Positions 1-10,023 of a stretch of DNA of 44,160 nucleotides are shown in pieces. A model generated the notes under the pieces. The model was not told the DNA's origin and made no database searches. It saw only the letters and a list, made by a program, of their open reading frames with translations. Positions within the stretch are counted from its first letter, which is position 1. Each line of letters begins with the position of its first letter. Made by a program: the position numbers and the translations under genes. This DNA comes from a virus. Location: positions 1 to 44,160 of IMG/VR virus record IMGVR_UViG_3300046318_000391, one strand, 5' to 3'.

Positions 1-402
1 GAAATGCACTTGGCCCAAGCCGAGATGCAAGGCCGCAAGGGCAACTTCCAGAACATGAACGCCTTGGCCAACCAAGCGCGTCAAGAGAAGCAGTTCGCCA
101 CCAGCTCCGAGTTGCAGCGTCAGCAGATCGCTCAGCAAGGTCAGTATTACCGTGACATGGGTGAGGCGGCCAAGGCACGTGGCGGCATGGACGCTAAGGT
201 GATGACTGAGTACACCAAGATTCAGAACAAAGCGACTGACTCCGTGGACAAAGACATCATGTCCGGCCTGCTCCGACCCGAGCAAAAAGAAGCCATGATC
301 TTGCAGCGCACACGCGCTATGGCCATGGACAACCCACTGCTTGCACGTTTCTTGTCGATGGGTGCAGCAGAAAAAGAACCGCTCACACGCGACCTTGATT
401 GA
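1..402 (+). CDS. C-terminal part of a virion-associated protein (partial)
   Basis: The reading frame is already open at base 1 and ends in TGA at 400-402, so only the last 133 codons are in the window and the true start lies upstream. The visible part is very rich in Gln, Ala, Met and charged residues with no hydrophobic segment, and looks largely alpha-helical or coiled-coil. It lies directly upstream of the giant internal-virion-type gene on the same strand and is separated from it by a terminator-like hairpin. From position and composition I infer an internal or neck-associated virion protein. I do not recognise the family. Confidence 0.7.
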   Translation, partial: EMHLAQAEMQGRKGNFQNMNALANQARQEKQFATSSELQRQQIAQQGQYYRDMGEAAKARGGMDAKVMTEYTKIQNKATDSVDKDIMSGLLRPEQKEAMILQRTRAMAMDNPLLARFLSMGAAEKEPLTRDLD

Positions 403-434
403 TACGCACCTTCTGTGCGAGAATTCACACACAG

Positions 435-470
435 CGCCTCAGTCTTACCCGCTGGGGCGTTTGCACATTT
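435..470 (+). terminator. Rho-independent terminator-like hairpin
   Basis: An 8-bp stem (CGCCTCAG at 435-442 with CTGGGGCG at 452-459, one G-U pair) closes a 9-nt loop and is followed by a T-rich stretch, TTTGCACATTT. It lies in the 94-nt gap between two rightward genes. The T tract is interrupted, so termination may be partial. Confidence 0.55.
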
Positions 471-496
471 AATGGGTTACTCACTGCTGATTGACT

Positions 497-3400
497 ATGG
501 CCAACTACCTGCCCCTCCCTGACGGTTCACGTTTACGTATTCCAGAAGGCATGTCCGAAAACGAAGCGATGCAGAAAGCACGCATTAAGTTTCCTGACCT
601 GTTCCCCAAACAAGGTGGTTTGAAAGGGGCGTTCGGTAAAGGGTTGGAGTCGACACTCTCCAGCATGCAAACAGGCTTGGGTGCCATCATGGACCCGGAA
701 GAAGCCGCTCAAGCAGGCCGACAACGTGGCCAGGACATCAACAGTCGCTACGCCGAAGAAGTCAGCTTCGACAAAGTCCGTGAAGCCTACGACAAGAACG
801 GCATCCTTTCCGCCGCGCGCGAAGCGCTTGGCCAAGTCCCCAAAGCAATCGCTGAACAAGCACCCAACATGGCCGCCACGATTGGTGGTGCGCGCCTTGG
901 CGCCATGGCCGGTTCACTTGCTGGCCCAGCAGGTACAGTTGTTGGTGGTGTGGCCGGTGCGTTGGCTCCTTCTCTCTTGCAGCAGTTCGGTGGCAACATT
1001 GAGCGTCAACAGGCCGAAGGCGCACCGATTGATCGCCGTGCCGCCGCTGCGGCCGCAGTCCCCCAAGCCGCGCTAGATGCCGCTGGTACCTTTATTCCTT
1101 TGGGTGGCAAGTTGGTGAGTAAGCTGACAGGCATCCCAATCGCTGGCCTGGCCAACAAGGGTGCAGCCAAGCTGGCCGAAGAATCTCTCCTTAAGACGTT
1201 GGCAAAAGGTACGGCCGTCGGCGCCTTGGCCGAAGTCCCCACTGAGATTGCCCAGCAGATGCTCGAGCGCGCGCAAGCCGGCCTGTCCTTGACCAGCCCA
1301 GACGCTCTGAAAGAATACGGTGAGACAGCGTACCAAGTTGGCCTGTTGGCACCCATCGGTGCAGTCGGCCGCTTCTCAAAGAAGGGCGAAGCCCAGCAGC
1401 AACTGGCTGCCGAGCAAGACGCCAAAGACCTCGCCGCTGCGGCAGCCGAGGAAGAAACAAACAAGGAGCCATTGCAGATCGGCTACACCCCGCAGATCGC
1501 AGGCCCCAACGCTGAGCCTCGCTTTGAGATCGCACCTCAGCCAACGCCAGATGTCATGGACCTCATGAACAAGCATGCTGCGTTGGTCCCTCAGATGGAT
1601 GCGCTGCAAGAGCAGATCAAGGAAGCCGGCGTTGCCGGTGACACAGCCAAGCTCGCTGAGTTGATGCCTCAGTTCGACAAGATTCAGACCGACATGCAGT
1701 TGCTCACGGCCACCGTCGAGCAGTTGGGCGGCACAACAAAGCCTTCCGCCGAGCTGGAGACAGAGGCACAGGCGCAGCTTGCCCAAGCAAACAAACAAGT
1801 GGCCGCCGCACAGAAAGCATTGGCCAAAGCAGCCGATCTCGGTGAGTGGGGGCAGATTCCAAAACTCAGCGCCAAGCTGGATGCAGCACGCCAGAACGTG
1901 ACGGCCATCCAAGAGAAGACCCAGCAGCAGTTGCAGATGCGCCAGGTTGCAGAGACGCCAAAGGGTGAGACACCCGGTATGTTCGGCGCTCAAGAACAAG
2001 TGGACGAAACAAAGGCCGCAGAAGTGTTGAAGGGCGAAGCCGAGCGCGGTCTCTATGGTCCAGAAAGCAAAGCCGAGTCGGCCAAGCAAGCGTTTGCCGA
2101 GACAGAAGTTGGCCCACGTGGCCAGATCGAAGCTGCGCCTGTGGCTCAGAAGGTCAAGAAAGACAAGGACACCCTTGCGCTGTTTGGTAAAGAGAACCTC
2201 GTCAAGACCACGTTGGCCAACCGTGACTTTGAGAACGGCCCCTACGTGCCTCGTGATTTGGACGAGCAAGGCAAGCGTCGCGTCGAAGACGAGCGCGTGC
2301 TGCGTTTGTTGGAAGACCGTTTTGGTTTGGGTGGCGAAGACAAGATCACCGAAGGCCCGTTCAAAGGTGAGACCACGCGCAGCGTGCAGTCCACCCGCAT
2401 GTACGAGCACCCCATGTTCAAGCCGACCATGGAGAAGATTCAGCAGCACAAAGACCGCGTTGAGAAGAAGCAGCGCAACGCCAAGCAGTCATGGTTGGAC
2501 GAGCTGTATGAGCAAGCCAACATCTACAACTACATCCACGAGCTGCAAGGCGGCAACAAGAAGACCGGCCCAGCCGAGTCCCCCATCGCTGCTGTCGCTG
2601 ACCAACTGGTGAACTTGGCGCCTCCTGCACAGGTTGTTGCCGGCCTCGAAAAGAAGACACCGCGCAACTTGCAGCGCACCAAAGACGCAGCACTGGCCAA
2701 GTACGAAAAGGTGTTGGCCAAGATCGAGATGGAGCGCAACGCCATTGAGAAGCTGTACAAGAACTTGAACAGCGCTGTCGTGAAAATTACCCCACTTGAG
2801 AAAGTGGAGTCCGTGCGTCAGAAGAAAAAGGACCTGTTGGATGCGCAGCCAAAGCCTGTCGTGTCGAAGGCTGCCAAAGAAGTCAAGCGCATCAACGAAG
2901 GCAACGTGGCCAAAGAAGCGTCTGAGACGCAGACCATGCGTGACTTGGCCTATATGCTCGGCATGGATACAGACGTGTACGCTCGCGCCAAGAAGCAGCT
3001 GGCACAGCGCGGCAAGAAGATTGCCGACCAACACACCAAGGACTCAAACGAGTACCGCGAGTTCATCGACTTGGCTCGCCCAGACCTGCGCAACATTGCC
3101 GAGCGTGAGGGTGCCAAGACCGAGGAGTACAAAGAAGCGTTGGCCGAGCAGACTGAAACGCTGAAGAAGTCGTACCAGTCCGCGGGCAAGCAGCAACTCA
3201 AGTCCAAGCGTGACAAGTCACCTGTCATGCGCAAGCAGTCCGCTGCACCTGAGCGCTTTGTTACTGGCTCCCCAGAGAGTAAGGCACGCACCTCCGAGAA
3301 GCAAGCCAAGTACATGGAGTCGCTGAATGACGCCTACGAAGCCATCCAGTCTGAGAACGACGGCACCTACGGTGAAGGCAACTGGCGCACAGCGCCGCGC

Positions 3401-6400
3401 ACGCAGGGCATCGACTTGGCAGAAGCCAAGAAGACCATCGACGGCTTGAAGTTGCCCAAGGGCATCAAGTTCGTCTACGCCGAGTCGCTGGACGATGCCC
3501 CCAAAGAATTCTTCATGGAAGCTGCGGCCCAAGGCTTAAAGCACATGGACTTGCTCGACAAGAAGGGTGTGGTCTTGAAGGACGGCACAGTGGTCGTCAT
3601 CGGCGCACACCACGCCAATGTGAAAGACCTCGAAGCCACCATCGCTCACGAGTTGATCGGCCACTACAGCGTGCAGGGCTTGATCGGCCGCAAGGGCCTG
3701 ATCGACATGCTCAAGACACTCGACGGCCAGCAAGGTGGTTTGCTCAAGCTCGCCGATGACCTGGGCGTTGGTATCCAAGTGCGCAACGCAATCGCGGAAG
3801 CCAAGGCTGGCGGCGCTGACGACCTCAACGCTCGCTTCGTGGGCCTGAACGAGATGATCGCCTACACCGAAGAACAGCGTGTGACTGAGGACTTCTTGGC
3901 CAAGGCCAAGCGCTTCATGAAAGAGATCGTCGGCGCACTGCGCAAGGCGTTCCGCGACATGGGCCTCACCAACACAGCCGACCTCAGCACGAGCGACATC
4001 TACAAGCTGCTGCGCGACGCGCGCAAGCAGTTCAACGAAGGCAGCACCGGCGCATACCGTGACCCCAACGGCGGCTTGCTGTTCCGCAGCGGCGCCAAGA
4101 GCACGGCCAAGCACAGCGTCACCGCCAAGCCCTCCACACTGCAAGACAAGATCAAGGCCAACTTCTTTGGCTTGGGCGCACGTCAACAGTTCGTTGACAG
4201 CTACGCTTCGATCGACTCAGCCATCCGTACCGGCATGGACAAGAAGATGCTCACCTCCATGGAGGGCGAGCAAGCCATGTACTACCTGCGCTTCACCGAG
4301 CAGCGTAGCCAATACGTCGGCCAGTTCGTGACGAACGGCCCCGTGTCGCTTGAGTCACAGAAGACACCACGCGGCACCGAGTACGTGTTCAAGTCCAAGA
4401 AAGGCCCGACCTTGATGAAGGTCGCTGAGCTCGCCGGCAAGTCTGGTTTGGGCAACGAAGCCACCATTGAGGACTACCTGACCTCCTACCTCGTCGGCCA
4501 ACGTGCCAATGCTGTGGGCTGGAGCAAGCTGGGCAAGAGCGAGAAGGAAGCTCGCGCCGCTTACCAAGAAGTTATGGATAAGCTGGCCGCCAACCCCAAG
4601 GCCAAGACAGCGTTCGAGGCAGCGGCCAAAGAGTACAAGGCATACAACGACGGCCTCATTGACTTTTTGGCACAGTCCGGCGCGATCAGCCGTGGCAAAG
4701 CCGCTGAGTTGAAGTCCAAGCCATACGTGCCGTTCTATCGCGAGAAAGATGGCAACGTCGAGCTCGTAGTCGATGGTGAGTCCATCCTGCGCATCGGCAA
4801 CATCAAGAACCAACCACAGCTCAAAGAGTTGTTGGGTGGCGATGAGAAGGTCATGCCGCTCTACGAGAGCGCTATGCAGAACACCGCCATGATTACCGAC
4901 ATGGCCTTGCGCAACATCAAGACCAAGAATACAGCGTACGCGTTGAAGAAGGTCGGCATCGTGAGCCGCGTCGGCGACGGCAAAGGCCCTGCTGACCCCA
5001 GCATCGTGCGCTTCTTCGAGCATGGCGAACCCAAGTATGCGGTCGTTGACAAAGACGCCTTCGGCATCCCCGCTGAGCTCGTGGTCAAGTCCATGGAGGG
5101 CATCGCCACCACCATCCCCGCCGTCGTGCGTTTGATGGGCTACCCAGCTGACTGGCTGCGCCAGTTCGTGACCCGCAACCCAGCGTACGCTATACGTCAA
5201 ACCATTCGTGACCCGTTGTCTGCATGGCTCACCACCGGCACGGACTCAATGCCCGTGCTCAGCTCACTGAAAGAACTTAGCAAGATGGTGGGCGGCCGCA
5301 GCGCAGCGGAGACAAAGCTCATGGAGTCTGGTGCGATTAGCAGCAACGTGTTTACCGGAGACTCCAAAGACCTGAAGACGTTCCTGCGCGACATCTCTGC
5401 TGGCAAGTCTGGCTGGGAAAAAGCCATGGCCAAGCTCGACGCCTTCGCTTTGCAGGGCGACTCGGCTACCCGCGCGGTGATCTACAACGAAGCGATCAAG
5501 CAAGGCATGACCGAGATGCAGGCCCTGACCCGCACACTGGAGTCCATGAACTTCTCACGTCGCGGCTTGTCACCCAGCATGCAGGTGTTGTCTACGCTCA
5601 TTCCGTTCTTCAACGCGCAGATTCAAGGTCTGGACGTGCTGTACCGTGCGTTCACCGGCCAGATGCCGTTCGAGAAGCAGCTCCAAGTGCGCGAGAAAAT
5701 GTTGAAGCGCGGCACCATGTTGGCCGTGGCCGCTGTGGCCTACGCCGCTCTCATGCAGGACGACGAAGCGTACAAGAACGCCAAGCCCGAAGAACGCTAC
5801 GGCAACTTCTTCCTGAGCATCCCGGGCATCGACGAACCAATGCGCGTGCCACTGCCGTTTGAATTGGGCTACATCTTCAAGGCGCTGCCCGAGGCGATAT
5901 ACAACATGGCTGTTGGCGACGAAAAAGCCAGCAACGCCATGGCCGGTATCGGCAAGCTGTTCGCTCAGTCCAACCCGTTTGGTCTGCCACAAGCCATCAA
6001 GCCAGCAACCGAAGTCATCCTCGGCAAGTCGTTCTACTCAGGCGACATCGAGTCGGCACGTGACAAGCAGGTGCTCCCCACCGAGCGCTATCGTGACAAC
6101 ACGTCTGAGCTGAGCAAGATGATCGGCAGCGTCACAGGCGAAGTGGGCCTGAGCCCCGTCAAGTTGGATTACCTGATTCGCGGTTACTTCGGCAGCTTGG
6201 GCGTTGCGTTGGCTCAGATCGCCAACCCTGTTCTGGCCAGCACACCTGAGAAAGAAGTGGCCAAGCCAACCACCAAGGTCAGCCAGATGCCCGTCATCGG
6301 CTCGCTGTTCCAACCCATCGAAGGTCGTGGCCCTGTGGATGAAGCCTACGCCAAGATGGAGGAAATCAAGCAAGCCAAGGGTACCTTCACACGCTTGGTC

Positions 6401-6655
6401 GAGCAAGGCAAACAAGCCGAAGCCCGTGCGTTCGCTCAGCAGTATTCGACAGAACTGGCCATGGCCAGCACATCGGGTGCCGTGTATAAGCGACTCGGCG
6501 AGCTGGCGAAGCAAGAGCGTGCGATCAAGGCCAGCGCCAACATGGATACACCGCAGAAAGACGAAGCGCTCAAACGCATCGCCGAAGCGAAGATCAAGTT
6601 GGCTCGGATGTTGACTCAGGCTTCCGACCGCGCCGCTGAAACAAAACCCCAATGA
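497..6655 (+). CDS. Giant polyvalent/internal virion protein (2052 aa) with HExxGH motif
   Basis: ATG at 497 is chosen over the in-frame TTG at 491 because the protein then begins MANYLPLPDGS, the usual 'LPDG...IP.G.s..ea' opening of phage internal proteins. A Gly/Ala-rich amphipathic or membrane-like stretch lies at about residues 120-200, followed by long Gln/Ala/Lys coiled-coil regions to about 950. A zinc-peptidase-like HELIGH motif is at about 1051-1056. The C-terminal third (about 1540-1760) resembles the large polyvalent protein-associated domain LPD38 by recall, with motifs such as RNPAYAIRQTIRDP. Such proteins are normally carried in the capsid and injected with DNA or form the ejection channel. 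Function here is inferred from size, domain mix and position. No frameshift is seen over the 6.2 kb. Confidence 0.8.
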   Translation: MANYLPLPDGSRLRIPEGMSENEAMQKARIKFPDLFPKQGGLKGAFGKGLESTLSSMQTGLGAIMDPEEAAQAGRQRGQDINSRYAEEVSFDKVREAYDKNGILSAAREALGQVPKAIAEQAPNMAATIGGARLGAMAGSLAGPAGTVVGGVAGALAPSLLQQFGGNIERQQAEGAPIDRRAAAAAAVPQAALDAAGTFIPLGGKLVSKLTGIPIAGLANKGAAKLAEESLLKTLAKGTAVGALAEVPTEIAQQMLERAQAGLSLTSPDALKEYGETAYQVGLLAPIGAVGRFSKKGEAQQQLAAEQDAKDLAAAAAEEETNKEPLQIGYTPQIAGPNAEPRFEIAPQPTPDVMDLMNKHAALVPQMDALQEQIKEAGVAGDTAKLAELMPQFDKIQTDMQLLTATVEQLGGTTKPSAELETEAQAQLAQANKQVAAAQKALAKAADLGEWGQIPKLSAKLDAARQNVTAIQEKTQQQLQMRQVAETPKGETPGMFGAQEQVDETKAAEVLKGEAERGLYGPESKAESAKQAFAETEVGPRGQIEAAPVAQKVKKDKDTLALFGKENLVKTTLANRDFENGPYVPRDLDEQGKRRVEDERVLRLLEDRFGLGGEDKITEGPFKGETTRSVQSTRMYEHPMFKPTMEKIQQHKDRVEKKQRNAKQSWLDELYEQANIYNYIHELQGGNKKTGPAESPIAAVADQLVNLAPPAQVVAGLEKKTPRNLQRTKDAALAKYEKVLAKIEMERNAIEKLYKNLNSAVVKITPLEKVESVRQKKKDLLDAQPKPVVSKAAKEVKRINEGNVAKEASETQTMRDLAYMLGMDTDVYARAKKQLAQRGKKIADQHTKDSNEYREFIDLARPDLRNIAEREGAKTEEYKEALAEQTETLKKSYQSAGKQQLKSKRDKSPVMRKQSAAPERFVTGSPESKARTSEKQAKYMESLNDAYEAIQSENDGTYGEGNWRTAPRTQGIDLAEAKKTIDGLKLPKGIKFVYAESLDDAPKEFFMEAAAQGLKHMDLLDKKGVVLKDGTVVVIGAHHANVKDLEATIAHELIGHYSVQGLIGRKGLIDMLKTLDGQQGGLLKLADDLGVGIQVRNAIAEAKAGGADDLNARFVGLNEMIAYTEEQRVTEDFLAKAKRFMKEIVGALRKAFRDMGLTNTADLSTSDIYKLLRDARKQFNEGSTGAYRDPNGGLLFRSGAKSTAKHSVTAKPSTLQDKIKANFFGLGARQQFVDSYASIDSAIRTGMDKKMLTSMEGEQAMYYLRFTEQRSQYVGQFVTNGPVSLESQKTPRGTEYVFKSKKGPTLMKVAELAGKSGLGNEATIEDYLTSYLVGQRANAVGWSKLGKSEKEARAAYQEVMDKLAANPKAKTAFEAAAKEYKAYNDGLIDFLAQSGAISRGKAAELKSKPYVPFYREKDGNVELVVDGESILRIGNIKNQPQLKELLGGDEKVMPLYESAMQNTAMITDMALRNIKTKNTAYALKKVGIVSRVGDGKGPADPSIVRFFEHGEPKYAVVDKDAFGIPAELVVKSMEGIATTIPAVVRLMGYPADWLRQFVTRNPAYAIRQTIRDPLSAWLTTGTDSMPVLSSLKELSKMVGGRSAAETKLMESGAISSNVFTGDSKDLKTFLRDISAGKSGWEKAMAKLDAFALQGDSATRAVIYNEAIKQGMTEMQALTRTLESMNFSRRGLSPSMQVLSTLIPFFNAQIQGLDVLYRAFTGQMPFEKQLQVREKMLKRGTMLAVAAVAYAALMQDDEAYKNAKPEERYGNFFLSIPGIDEPMRVPLPFELGYIFKALPEAIYNMAVGDEKASNAMAGIGKLFAQSNPFGLPQAIKPATEVILGKSFYSGDIESARDKQVLPTERYRDNTSELSKMIGSVTGEVGLSPVKLDYLIRGYFGSLGVALAQIANPVLASTPEKEVAKPTTKVSQMPVIGSLFQPIEGRGPVDEAYAKMEEIKQAKGTFTRLVEQGKQAEARAFAQQYSTELAMASTSGAVYKRLGELAKQERAIKASANMDTPQKDEALKRIAEAKIKLARMLTQASDRAAETKPQ

Positions 6656-6699
6656 GGCCGTCCTTGACCCCGATGGTGGCGCGGGTGTGAATTCGGAAT

Positions 6700-6727
6700 G
6701 GGAGCGCAGCTTTTAGGCCGCGCTCCC
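6700..6727. terminator. Hairpin between converging transcription units
   Basis: A perfect 8-bp stem (GGGAGCGC at 6700-6707, GCGCTCCC at 6720-6727) with a 12-nt loop lies in the 86-nt gap between the convergent giant virion gene and the primase-helicase gene. There is no T tract on either strand, so it may work as a weak bidirectional terminator or as an RNA 3'-end stabiliser. Confidence 0.4.
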
Positions 6728-6741
6728 TGACTCCGTGAACA

Positions 6742-9726
6742 TCAAGCGTCGGGACGAAGAAGCTCTCCTGCGGCTGGAGCTTCTCCCAAGGGAAGTGAAT
6801 CTTCATCAATGGTGTCCTTTGGGCGGCTAATGTGCATCACGTTGACCCGCATGTTGGGGCCGTTCGTGCGCGAGGTCATGTCCTTTTTGATGTAGGTCAC
6901 GTGGTACTTCGCTTCGAGCTGCGTCTTGAAGTCAGAATACCCGAAGCTCATGGCCACGCAGTGCTGCTTCAACAGTTGCTCCTCGATGTAGTACTCGATG
7001 AACCCATCCTTCAAGGTGTCATGCTCAACGCGGCCCAGCACCTTGTTGCGCGTCATCGACTTGTCCACCTCACCGTTGTCGCCACGGAACGCTTGGAATC
7101 CGCCGTCGAGCTTCTTTACGACCACGAAGCTGCCGTAGTTGTCACGGGTGTAGGCGTTCAGCACGTCCTCAGCGTTGCGCTGCGCACGGCCAATGATGCC
7201 ACGAGCATGCTCAACCAGTTCGCGCAACGCATCCACTATGGCCTCGGTGGGCAGCGTGATGATGTCAGCGTACTTACTGCCGAGAAGAATCGAAGCCGCC
7301 ACCGTGGTGGTGCAGGCCGCATGCCAGTAACGCTCGTCGTCCGAGAAGTTCATGGCCACTTTCAGCTTCTTGTGCACCTTGCTCACCATGGCACGGGCTG
7401 TGTCTTGGTTCTTCACCAACCAGCGAACCCACGCTTCACCCGCCACGCCGTAGTTGTCGCGCATGGTCTTGATGATGTCACGCTCGTCGTCAGTAAACAG
7501 CAAGGGTTTGTTGGGTGTCCACTCCAGCATACGCAGCATCTCGCCGAACGAGCTGTGCTTGCGCGCGCCAGTCAACAAGTCGAACAAGTGGGTGTTCGAT
7601 GTCATCGTGGCCGTCATGCACCAGCGGCTGTTGTTGATGCGCTCTTTGTTGGAGCCTGACTCCATACGCTCCTTACCTTGGCCCTCAGACAAGTCGAAAA
7701 TCAGGGCAGGCACCCACTCCACGTCGTTGCGGCTCTTGGCCGTCATCTCGTCCATGCTCAGGGGCAAACTGTTGAGCAAGCCAGCGCGTTGTTGCAGCGC
7801 CACGGGCGAAGTTCCTTTACCTGTTCGGTAATGAATTGGGTGTCCCCACACGCCAGACTTAGCGTTGAGCGTGAGCGATTTACCTGTGCCTGACTCGGTT
7901 GAGCCGATGTGCCAGACGAAGCCGTTGTAGTCCGTGAAGTTCATCAAGGTAGAGCCGAACGAGTCAACGCACAGCGCCAGCATCGTGTTCATCTTCTTGG
8001 TAATCATCAAGTCCCAATACTGACGCCAGCCGTTGAGCGAACCCTTCTGCACCGTCACGCGGTTCAAGTTCTCCAAGCCGGGCATGGGTATGGTTGACTC
8101 TTTGCCGTCAGGTGTGAACACGCGGTTGCTGTACACGAATGAGCCGTTCTCCTGCCAGCCAAACTGCAACGGAACCGAGATAGCACGCTTGTTCAATGAA
8201 GCCTCCTCGACACATGCACGCACGTAGTCGAATAAATGTTTGTCGTTGCCTTGGCCATAGGACGCAATGATGTTGTGGGCGGCCAGTGCTTTCACTGTCT
8301 CGTCCTTACTCACAACTGACTTCTGGAGCATGTCGATGGTCACGGGGCCTTCTGGGCGCAGCGCCATCATGTGCACAGTGTGCTCACCTTCGAGCTTCAA
8401 AATGTCCACCACGAACAAGTCATAGGCCGTGATCTGTACTTCCTTGCTCGTCTCCTCGCCGTCAACCTTGTCCTTGACCGTGCGGTACACGCCGCCGAAC
8501 TTGCCGAAGCTGAATCCACGTGGGGGCGATGGGCGTGTGACCGTGTAGCTGGTGGGCTGCGCGGCCAAGAGTTCTGGGTCAAGCTCCTCGCCTTCTTCGG
8601 CTGGCACTTCTACTTGTTGTTTCGGCACCACGATTTCTTTGGGTGCGTTGTCGGTCATCACCTCGCGGCCAAGGGCCAGCGGGTTCGTGATCTTGCCGTA
8701 GTGTGGGCAGCTTTGGCAGACGCCAGGGTTCTCGCTGTCCATCTTCAAGCACGCGTACGGGCCTTTGATTTCGCCGAGCTTCTGGTGCATACGGGCGTCG
8801 TCATAGGGGTGCAAGCTGCTGAGCCAGATCGCATGGTCAGGGCCGTCTTCGCACTTCTGCGTCCACGAGAGCAGGCCGCGCCAGATTGGCTCCATGCCGT
8901 CCTCGGTGGCGTTCTCGATGTAGTTCTTGAGCTGTGCGCACCCAGTGCCTTCGTTGGTCTTGTTCAGAATCAACTCGAACTTGGTGGCGCTGTTCTCCAT
9001 GAGCTTTACGCCAGACTTACTAGGGGCTTTGTTGGGCTTCTGGCCGGGCAGTGCATCGAACTTTGCCGCTGACGCTGCGTAGCTTGGGCCAACAAGTTTC
9101 TCGTTGATCTTGGCAGCAATGTCGTCCAGCTCGAAGATGTCGCCTTCCACCACCATGCGCACGGGGCGCGGCGTGGGGTACTTGGGTTTGAAGTTCTTGG
9201 TGCCGGGCACGCGCAGAACACGGGCAGCGTCAGCCGTCACGGTCATGTCGATCTTCAAGCCTTCCTGCTTGGCCAGACGCTTCAAGTTCTCAGCAACAGG
9301 TTTCCAAGTGTCGATGTCGATGGTCTGGCTCAGCGGCCAGTAGATGTGCATGCCACCGCCGGAATTGATGATGTAAGGCTCACCCAGTGAGCCTATGCCT
9401 GTGGTTTCCAAGAAGTCGGCCAGCGCGTTGGCGCCTTCCTTCTTCGAGCCGTAGGTTTTGGGGCCGTCTTCGGCGCAGTCGATGTCCATGAACAAAGACT
9501 TGATGACGCGAGCGTTCGACGCCGTGCGGCTACCCGATACCTCGAAAGCTGACAGCGCATAGAACGCGTCGCTTTTCTCCTCTACGAAGCGTTCGGCCAC
9601 GTCGCTCAGCTCTTGGATGCTTTGGACGTAGACGTGCTCTTTTCTTTTTGTCGTGAATTCAGCCGCGCAGTAATACCCGTTTTCAAGGGTCGGCAGAACC
9701 ACCGCTAGGAAGTCAAGCGGTTGCAT
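6742..9726 (-). CDS. Primase-helicase: AEP-like primase fused to DUF927-type helicase
   Basis: A 994-residue protein. The N-terminal part carries primase-polymerase (archaeo-eukaryotic primase) signatures: FMDID at residues 79-83 (metal-binding D81, D83), SGGGMH at 122-127 with the motif II histidine, and a basic VLRVPGTKNFK stretch near 170-180. A CxxC pair lies around residue 350. The C-terminal half has a Walker A (ESGTGKS, about 610) followed by MDE and an RINNSRW segment, matching the DUF927 phage/plasmid helicase family. It likely synthesises primers and unwinds DNA at the fork. It is the last gene of the leftward transcript, 12 nt after the preceding gene, with a weak GAGG ribosome site. 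Confidence 0.85.
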   Translation of the reverse strand: MQPLDFLAVVLPTLENGYYCAAEFTTKRKEHVYVQSIQELSDVAERFVEEKSDAFYALSAFEVSGSRTASNARVIKSLFMDIDCAEDGPKTYGSKKEGANALADFLETTGIGSLGEPYIINSGGGMHIYWPLSQTIDIDTWKPVAENLKRLAKQEGLKIDMTVTADAARVLRVPGTKNFKPKYPTPRPVRMVVEGDIFELDDIAAKINEKLVGPSYAASAAKFDALPGQKPNKAPSKSGVKLMENSATKFELILNKTNEGTGCAQLKNYIENATEDGMEPIWRGLLSWTQKCEDGPDHAIWLSSLHPYDDARMHQKLGEIKGPYACLKMDSENPGVCQSCPHYGKITNPLALGREVMTDNAPKEIVVPKQQVEVPAEEGEELDPELLAAQPTSYTVTRPSPPRGFSFGKFGGVYRTVKDKVDGEETSKEVQITAYDLFVVDILKLEGEHTVHMMALRPEGPVTIDMLQKSVVSKDETVKALAAHNIIASYGQGNDKHLFDYVRACVEEASLNKRAISVPLQFGWQENGSFVYSNRVFTPDGKESTIPMPGLENLNRVTVQKGSLNGWRQYWDLMITKKMNTMLALCVDSFGSTLMNFTDYNGFVWHIGSTESGTGKSLTLNAKSGVWGHPIHYRTGKGTSPVALQQRAGLLNSLPLSMDEMTAKSRNDVEWVPALIFDLSEGQGKERMESGSNKERINNSRWCMTATMTSNTHLFDLLTGARKHSSFGEMLRMLEWTPNKPLLFTDDERDIIKTMRDNYGVAGEAWVRWLVKNQDTARAMVSKVHKKLKVAMNFSDDERYWHAACTTTVAASILLGSKYADIITLPTEAIVDALRELVEHARGIIGRAQRNAEDVLNAYTRDNYGSFVVVKKLDGGFQAFRGDNGEVDKSMTRNKVLGRVEHDTLKDGFIEYYIEEQLLKQHCVAMSFGYSDFKTQLEAKYHVTYIKKDMTSRTNGPNMRVNVMHISRPKDTIDEDSLPLGEAPAAGELLRPDA

Positions 9727-9738
9727 AGTAACCCTCAG

Positions 9739-10023
9739 TTATTGGTTGGCAGCAGCAACGCCAGCGGCGAAGCCTTTTTCGTATTGCTCGTTGTCGGCTT
9801 CACCTTTGCCGTCCTCATAGCCTTCGTCGTAGCCGTTGTGCCATTGACCGCACTCGCCTTCGCCTTCGCACTCAGCTTCCACTTCTTCTGGGTTGTCGAT
9901 GGCATTAGCCAAGCGGCGGCACAGTTCTTCGACCCACGCTTTAGGCAGCATCTCGTTGCCCATCAGGTACACCTGACGCAGCACTTCTTCGTCGGTCAGG
10001 TGTTCAGGTCGAATTGCTTGCAT
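9739..10023 (-). CDS. Acidic small protein of unknown function
   Basis: 94 aa. The start is placed at ATG 10023 because CGGAGAAAAAT precedes it at good spacing; an upstream in-frame extension lacks such a site. The middle is strongly acidic (runs of Glu with Gly and two Cys around residues 60-68) and the C-terminus has a repeated Gly-Tyr-Glu-type pattern. It overlaps the upstream HTH gene by 28 nt and lies just before the primase-helicase, so a replication-linked role is possible. No family is recognised. Confidence 0.65.
   Translation of the reverse strand: MQAIRPEHLTDEEVLRQVYLMGNEMLPKAWVEELCRRLANAIDNPEEVEAECEGEGECGQWHNGYDEGYEDGKGEADNEQYEKGFAAGVAAANQ

Noticed and set aside
1376-2449. 357-codon antisense frame within the giant virion gene
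   Set aside because: It is a mirror of the coding strand codon bias, rich in Leu/Cys/His, with no ribosome site; the same holds for the other long antisense frames at 4355-5200 and 40576-41385.
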